A stretch of DNA of 64,000 bases from contig ONBG01000002.1 of NCBI GenBank assembly GCA_900316015.1, positions 1 through 64,000 on the forward strand, written 5' to 3'. The position numbers and the translations under genes were made by a program. Within the stretch, counting starts at the first letter, position 1, and each line of letters begins with the position of its first letter. The notes under the pieces were generated by a model. That model was not told the DNA's origin and searched no databases. It was given only the letters and a program-made list of their open reading frames with translations. This document shows positions 59,926 to 64,000 of the stretch, piece by piece. Source of the DNA: an uncultured Prevotella sp. (GTDB lineage: Bacteria; Bacteroidota; Bacteroidia; Bacteroidales; Bacteroidaceae).

Positions 59926-60522
59926 TTACACCCAAGACATTAACAGGAATAAACATTTTAATACCTTTCGTAATTCTTTCAAAGCCAAATTTAAATGGTT
60001 TTCTATCGTCTTTTTACTCAAGTTCATACGCTTAGCTATCTCATCATTGGAAAGTCCTTCGTTACGGCTCATTATGAACACCTGTCTTCTCTGCTTGGGC
60101 ATATTACATACTACCATATCGATCAACAACTTTGTGTCTTGCATCTCCAATAAATCTTGTGGCGTTGCACTTAACGATCGATCTTGATTGACTCCCAAAG
60201 AAAGAGGTCGCATATTATTCTTTTTAGCAAAAAAATTCATGATGGCATTTCGTCCCATACGATAAAGATAGGCATTAGGATTAATAACTTCTGCCAACAG
60301 ATCACGTTTCTGCCATAGGTTAATAAACACGGACTGCGCTATATCTTCTGTATCATCAACATTTTTCACGAAACTTAGTACAAAGCCTCGTACTTGTGGA
60401 TAATATATATCGAAAAGCTGCTGAAATGCCAGTTCATCTCCAGCTGCAATTCGCTTCATTAGAAATACTTCTTTGTCCGCATCAACGAACTCATTATACA
60501 AATGTTTCTTTATTACAGGCAT
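59926..60522 (-). CDS. ECF-type RNA polymerase sigma factor
   Basis: 198-residue extracytoplasmic-function sigma factor. Region 2 is AFQQLFDIYYPQVRGF ... DTEDIAQSVFINLW and region 4 is PKQRRQVFIMSRNEGLSNDEIAKRMNL...KTIENHL, the helix-turn-helix that reads the -35. It would be released by FecR upon transport of the inducer and then transcribe the PUL. First gene of the regulatory pair, divergent from coaD. Confidence 0.95.
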   Translation of the reverse strand: MPVIKKHLYNEFVDADKEVFLMKRIAAGDELAFQQLFDIYYPQVRGFVLSFVKNVDDTEDIAQSVFINLWQKRDLLAEVINPNAYLYRMGRNAIMNFFAKKNNMRPLSLGVNQDRSLSATPQDLLEMQDTKLLIDMVVCNMPKQRRQVFIMSRNEGLSNDEIAKRMNLSKKTIENHLNLALKELRKVLKCLFLLMSWV

Positions 60523-60555
60523 TGGTTCATAGCACAGTGTTTAGCTTCTGAATTA

Positions 60556-60586
60556 CAAAATTAGGCAAATTCAATGAAAATTGCAA
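60556..60586 (-). promoter_or_regulatory. Predicted promoter of the ECF sigma gene
   Basis: Reading leftwards, TTG (60586-60584), a 20-bp spacer and TAATTTTG (60563-60556) match the housekeeping consensus, so basal sigma/anti-sigma expression need not depend on the ECF factor. Confidence 0.6.
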
Positions 60587-60682
60587 GAATTTAATCATAA
60601 AGTTGATTAGAAATACATAATTGCCGCTGTAGGCATCGAAACGCTTTTTGCAGGACATAAACAAAAAAGAGAATCTTGATCC

Positions 60683-60713
60683 TTGGCGGTTCCGAAAATA
60701 TTGCCTACTTTTG
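60683..60713 (+). promoter_or_regulatory. Predicted coaD promoter
   Basis: TTG (60683-60685), a 20-bp spacer and TACTTTTG (60706-60713) fit the consensus. The leader to the ATG at 60742 would be about 25 nt. Confidence 0.6.
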
Positions 60714-60741
60714 CGGTTATATCAGAAAAGTCATTATAGGC

Positions 60742-61203
60742 ATGAATATAGGAGTTTTTGTTGGCAGTTTTGATCCATTCACCATCGGACACGATTCTCT
60801 GGTCAGACGCGCTTTGCCACTATTCGATAAGTTAGTGATCGGAGTAGTGGGCGATAACGTGCATAAACCGAACATGACACCAGCCAACCAGCGAATGGAT
60901 GCCATTGCCACTCTGTACCGTAAGAATCCCCATATAGAAGTGAAGGTCTATGACGGACTTGCTATGGACTTCGCAAAAGATGTGGGGGCCCATTTCATCG
61001 TCAAAGGCATCCGCAATGTCAATGACCTGGAATATGAACGTGCACAGGCTTATTTCAACCAGAAATTAGGAGGGATTGAAACCATCCTGTTATATACAGA
61101 ACCCGAGCTCATGAATGTATCCTCGACTGCAGTAAGGGAATTAAGCCATTTCGGGAAGGATATCTCTTTCCTATTACCCAAAAATGAATCCAATAAAGAA
61201 TAA
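60742..61203 (+). CDS. coaD: Pantetheine-phosphate adenylyltransferase
   Basis: Cytoplasmic enzyme making dephospho-CoA from 4'-phosphopantetheine and ATP, 153 residues from the ATG at 60742. The nucleotidyltransferase motif GSFDPFTIGHDSL (HxGH variant TIGH) is at the N-terminus, and the second motif NVSSTAVRELSHFG is near the C-terminus. An upstream in-frame ATG at 60676 lies before the promoter box and is rejected. Followed after 6 bp by ybeY. Confidence 0.97.
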   Translation: MNIGVFVGSFDPFTIGHDSLVRRALPLFDKLVIGVVGDNVHKPNMTPANQRMDAIATLYRKNPHIEVKVYDGLAMDFAKDVGAHFIVKGIRNVNDLEYERAQAYFNQKLGGIETILLYTEPELMNVSSTAVRELSHFGKDISFLLPKNESNKE

Positions 61204-61209
61204 GATCTT

Positions 61210-61620
61210 ATGATTTCATACAATGTAGATGGCGTCAGAATGCCAAAGATCAAGAAGCGAGAAACCAATGCCTGGATTAAGGCTGTAGCTTCCTCTTATG
61301 GGAGGAAGGTAGGCGATATCGGCTATATGTTTGTCAATGACGACAAGATCCTGGAGGTTAACCAGGAGTACTTGGGGCATGACTACTATACGGACATCAT
61401 CACTTTCGATTACGATGAAGAGGATACCATCCATGGGGATATTGTCATCTCATTGGATACGGTTCGCTCTAATGCAGAGAAATACCAGAAGGACTATGAC
61501 GAGGAATTGCATCGGGTGATCATCCATGGTATCTTACATCTTTGTGGCATCAATGACAAAGGACCCGGTGAGCGGGAGATCATGGAAGCTGCAGAAAACA
61601 AGGCACTGGCTATGAGATAG
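61210..61620 (+). CDS. ybeY: Endoribonuclease YbeY
   Basis: Metal-dependent RNase for 16S rRNA maturation and ribosome quality control, 136 residues. The family core is HGILHLCGINDK. The first two metal-ligand His residues are present, but the position of the third His (HGxLHLxGYDH in E. coli) is Asp, as I recall for other Bacteroidota YbeY proteins. It is cotranscribed with coaD, and its last codons form one arm of the terminator. Confidence 0.93.
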   Translation: MISYNVDGVRMPKIKKRETNAWIKAVASSYGRKVGDIGYMFVNDDKILEVNQEYLGHDYYTDIITFDYDEEDTIHGDIVISLDTVRSNAEKYQKDYDEELHRVIIHGILHLCGINDKGPGEREIMEAAENKALAMR

Positions 61621-61635
61621 CATAGCCAGTGCCTT
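61600..61635 (+). terminator. 15-bp perfect hairpin terminator after ybeY
   Basis: AAGGCACTGGCTATG (61600-61614) pairs exactly with 61621-61635 around a 6-nt loop and is followed by TTGTTATCTTTT. It overlaps the ybeY stop codon and separates ybeY from the convergent S41 protease gene. Confidence 0.9.
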
Positions 61636-61651
61636 TTGTTATCTTTTCACC

Positions 61652-63223
61652 CTACCGGATCAATTGTAAGGCTTTCTTAACGATCGGGTTCGACTCATTG
61701 ACGATTTGGAAATACTCACTCATGTCCCAAAGGTCCCTTGCGACCAATGCTTTCATCTGCATTTTCAGATAGGGCAAGGTACGCTTCAATTCTGCATCAT
61801 TCTTGGGCTTGATCTTTTGCTTTGCTCCCTCGGCTAAGATCTCATCAACCAAGGATTGAGGAATCTCAAAATGCTTATTAAAGTCCTCAAAGCTGGCATA
61901 TTTCTTTTGCAACGCCTTGCGATTATTGTCTACATACTTGAGATTAGCATTGAGAATAATGCTTTTCGCAGCCAACTGGCGGTGAAGGTTCGTATATTGT
62001 GTCGTGTCTAAGGGTACGAACTCATCTGGCATGATCCCACCTCCGCCATAGACCACACGATGCTTACGCAGGGTATAGCATTTCAGAGAATCAGAGAAAT
62101 GGATACTATCTGCACTATACAATTCTCCATGCTTATATCGGTTGTCGAGTTCCATTTCATAGTCCTTCATATCCCCTTTGGTATATGGCTTCTGGATGCA
62201 CCTGCCTGCAGGAGTATAATAATGGGCGATGGTAAGACGGATCATGGAACCATCCTTAAATTCAATGGGACGCTGAACAAGCCCTTTGCCAAAAGAGCGT
62301 CGTCCCACGACAACTCCCCTGTCTTGGTCCTGGATAGCCCCCGTCACGATCTCAGCCGCGGAAGCTGTGAACTCGTTGATCAGGACAAATACTTTGCCGT
62401 TAAGGAGCTTTCCGTTGCCCTGAGCGCGAAATTCCTGGCGTTCCGTCCTCCTACCTTGGGTATAGACAATTAAGTCGTTACGTTGAAGGAATTCATTGGC
62501 GATCATCACGGCAGCTTGAAGGTAACCTCCGCCATTATCTTCCAAGTCGAGGATCAGGTCATTCATGCCCTTTGCTTTTAAGGCATTCACGGCTTCCATA
62601 AACTCATGATACGTAGTGGCTCCAAAACTTCCTATCCTGATATAGCCCCAACCTGGGCGGATCATATAATAAGCATCGAGGGTCTTTACTGGGATTTTAT
62701 CTCGCGTCACCGTGAAGGTCAGCACATCTTTGATACCCCTCCGCACGATGTTCAGACGTACCTTCGTACCTTTCGGGCCTCGGAGGCGTCTCATGATCTC
62801 CTCTTTTGCCATTTTAACGCCCGCTATTGCTGTATCGTTAACGCTGATGATACGGTCACCAGCCATGATGCCAACTCTTTCTGACGGGCCATTAATCACG
62901 GGCTGTATTACCAATAAGGTATCCTGGACCATATTGAATTGTACGCCAATACCTTCAAAGGAACCCTGTAAAGGTTCGTTCATAGCCTTTGTCTCTTTGG
63001 CTGAGGTGTAAGCAGAGTGTGGGTCCAGCTTCTCAATCATCCCACGGATACCATCCTCAACCAATTTATTTTCGTCTACGGAATCGACATAGAGATTAGT
63101 AATCGCCATTTCCGCAATCTGCAACTTACGTAAAGGGCTGTTCTCGCCGAAATTAAGATGAACCTGAGCAGAAGTGCCCAACGATATCAGTATCGCCAAC
63201 GCGGCAAATAGTAACTTTTTCAT
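61652..63223 (-). CDS. S41-family C-terminal processing protease
   Basis: Exported serine protease, about 523 residues. Start at 63223 (MKKLLFAALAILISLGTSAQ signal peptide); an ATG two codons upstream is possible. A PDZ domain spans about 93-165 (GIGVQFNMVQDTLLV, then GIMAGDRIISVNDTAI). Numbering from the upstream ATG at 63229, the catalytic Ser290 is in NEFTASAAEIV and Lys315 in RRSFGKGLVQ. It cleaves C-termini of periplasmic proteins in quality control. The gene begins 13 bp after the parE stop and is probably cotranscribed with it. Confidence 0.95.
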   Translation of the reverse strand: MKKLLFAALAILISLGTSAQVHLNFGENSPLRKLQIAEMAITNLYVDSVDENKLVEDGIRGMIEKLDPHSAYTSAKETKAMNEPLQGSFEGIGVQFNMVQDTLLVIQPVINGPSERVGIMAGDRIISVNDTAIAGVKMAKEEIMRRLRGPKGTKVRLNIVRRGIKDVLTFTVTRDKIPVKTLDAYYMIRPGWGYIRIGSFGATTYHEFMEAVNALKAKGMNDLILDLEDNGGGYLQAAVMIANEFLQRNDLIVYTQGRRTERQEFRAQGNGKLLNGKVFVLINEFTASAAEIVTGAIQDQDRGVVVGRRSFGKGLVQRPIEFKDGSMIRLTIAHYYTPAGRCIQKPYTKGDMKDYEMELDNRYKHGELYSADSIHFSDSLKCYTLRKHRVVYGGGGIMPDEFVPLDTTQYTNLHRQLAAKSIILNANLKYVDNNRKALQKKYASFEDFNKHFEIPQSLVDEILAEGAKQKIKPKNDAELKRTLPYLKMQMKALVARDLWDMSEYFQIVNESNPIVKKALQLIR

Positions 63224-63236
63224 ATGCATAACGACA

Positions 63237-64000
63237 TTAATCGATGGGGTCAGTATCTTCTGGAAGGTCTTCCTCTATGACCAGATTATCAATAATGAAA
63301 TTCTGGCGTTCCATCGTATTCTTCCCCATATAGTATTCCAATAATTTATGTACTTGATCGTTCTTGTGTAAAGTAACTTGTTCGAGACGCATGTCTGGGC
63401 CAATAAAATGGACGAATTCATCAGGACTGATCTCACCTAATCCCTTGAACCGTGTGATCTCTGGATCAGGTCCCAAGTCTTTGATTGCCTTTTGGCGTTC
63501 TTCCTCGCTATAGCAATAGATCGTGATAAAATCATTTTTCCTTTCCCCCTTTTTCAGCCTGGCATCAGCATCAGCTATCACCTTTTTGTTCTTGATCTTC
63601 GTACGCTTGTTCCTCACTCGGAAAAGAGGAGTTTGAAGGACATAAACATGTCCTTTCTTAATCAGCTCTGGGAAGAACTGCAGGAAGAACGTGATTATCA
63701 GCAATCGTATGTGCATGCCATCCACATCGGCATCAGTAGCCACGATCACCTTATTGTATCTCAGGGAATCCAATCCGTCTTCAATGTCAAGGGCAGCCTG
63801 TAAGAGGTTGAACTCTTCGTTCTCATAGACAACCTTTTTCGTCAGTCCAAATGAGTTCAAAGGCTTGCCTCGCAAAGAGAACACAGCCTGCGTATTGACA
63901 TCCCGGCTTTTGGTAATGCTTCCACTGGCACTGTCACCCTCCGTGATGAAGATAGAGCTTTCTTCCTTCCTGTCGTTTTTCGCATCACTATAATGAATCC
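63237..64000 (-). CDS. parE: DNA topoisomerase IV subunit B (3' part, runs off the window)
   Basis: Type IIA topoisomerase ATPase subunit; only the C-terminal ~254 residues are in the window. The Toprim motifs are present: [17 protein letters not shown] near the edge and [33 protein letters not shown] and [18 protein letters not shown] complete the region. The upstream codons continue in frame to position 64000. The bacteroidal ParE-type sequence ([15 protein letters not shown]) favours ParE over GyrB, though the two are close. Confidence 0.92.
   Translation of the reverse strand, partial: IHYSDAKNDRKEESSIFITEGDSASGSITKSRDVNTQAVFSLRGKPLNSFGLTKKVVYENEEFNLLQAALDIEDGLDSLRYNKVIVATDADVDGMHIRLLIITFFLQFFPELIKKGHVYVLQTPLFRVRNKRTKIKNKKVIADADARLKKGERKNDFITIYCYSEEERQKAIKDLGPDPEITRFKGLGEISPDEFVHFIGPDMRLEQVTLHKNDQVHKLLEYYMGKNTMERQNFIIDNLVIEEDLPEDTDPID

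Overview
The window is chromosomal DNA from a Bacteroidota bacterium, most likely Prevotella or a close relative. The evidence is two SusC/SusD pairs, an ECF sigma/FecR pair feeding a SusC that carries an STN domain, Bacteroidales-type promoters (TTG or TTTG, 19-20 bp, TAnnTTTG), few Shine-Dalgarno sequences, a DUF2851 protein, and a secreted protease with a Prevotella-like C-terminal sorting domain. I saw no rRNA, tRNA, CRISPR array or intact transposase.

Region 1 (1-12.5 kb) is a decaying polysaccharide-utilisation locus. A SusC/SusD pair is read leftwards, and the SusD C-terminus is replaced by unrelated sequence at the window edge. Upstream lie an abortive copy of the 5' end of an AraC regulator, scraps of GH3-like, alpha/beta-hydrolase and GH20 genes, an intact type-B carboxylesterase, and the full AraC gene. 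Two AAA ATPases (one DUF4143 type) sit among these pieces, each with a conspicuous symmetric or repeated sequence at its start. A secreted thioredoxin-nitroreductase fusion follows.

Region 2 (12.5-43.4 kb) is mostly housekeeping. It begins with a 640-bp intergenic region holding two families of phased short repeats. After that come a modular papain-like protease, ahpCF with an OxyR-like operator, a GH27 alpha-galactosidase, an M1 aminopeptidase, a DEAD-box helicase, a LOG-type protein, a probable operon of sugar kinase, flavodiiron protein and symporter, an M16 peptidase with a heparinase-like lyase, a DUF2851-thioesterase-dprA operon, a dapB-lepB-lepB paralogue-wbqC-like-dusB run, ruvB, and a GH13 enzyme.

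Region 3 (43.5-60.5 kb) is a complete PUL on the minus strand: ECF sigma, FecR anti-sigma, SusC with STN domain, SusD, an SGNH-GH92 fusion, an unassigned barrel-like secreted protein, a GH20 fused to a GH141-like beta-helix, and an alpha/alpha-barrel glycosidase. The sigma factor, FecR and STN-SusC should form a trans-envelope signalling system. The enzyme set (mannose, HexNAc, possibly fucose, plus an esterase) suggests a complex host-type glycan such as N-glycan; that is inference.

Region 4 (60.6-64 kb) returns to core genes: coaD, ybeY, an S41 processing protease, and the 3' part of parE running off the window.
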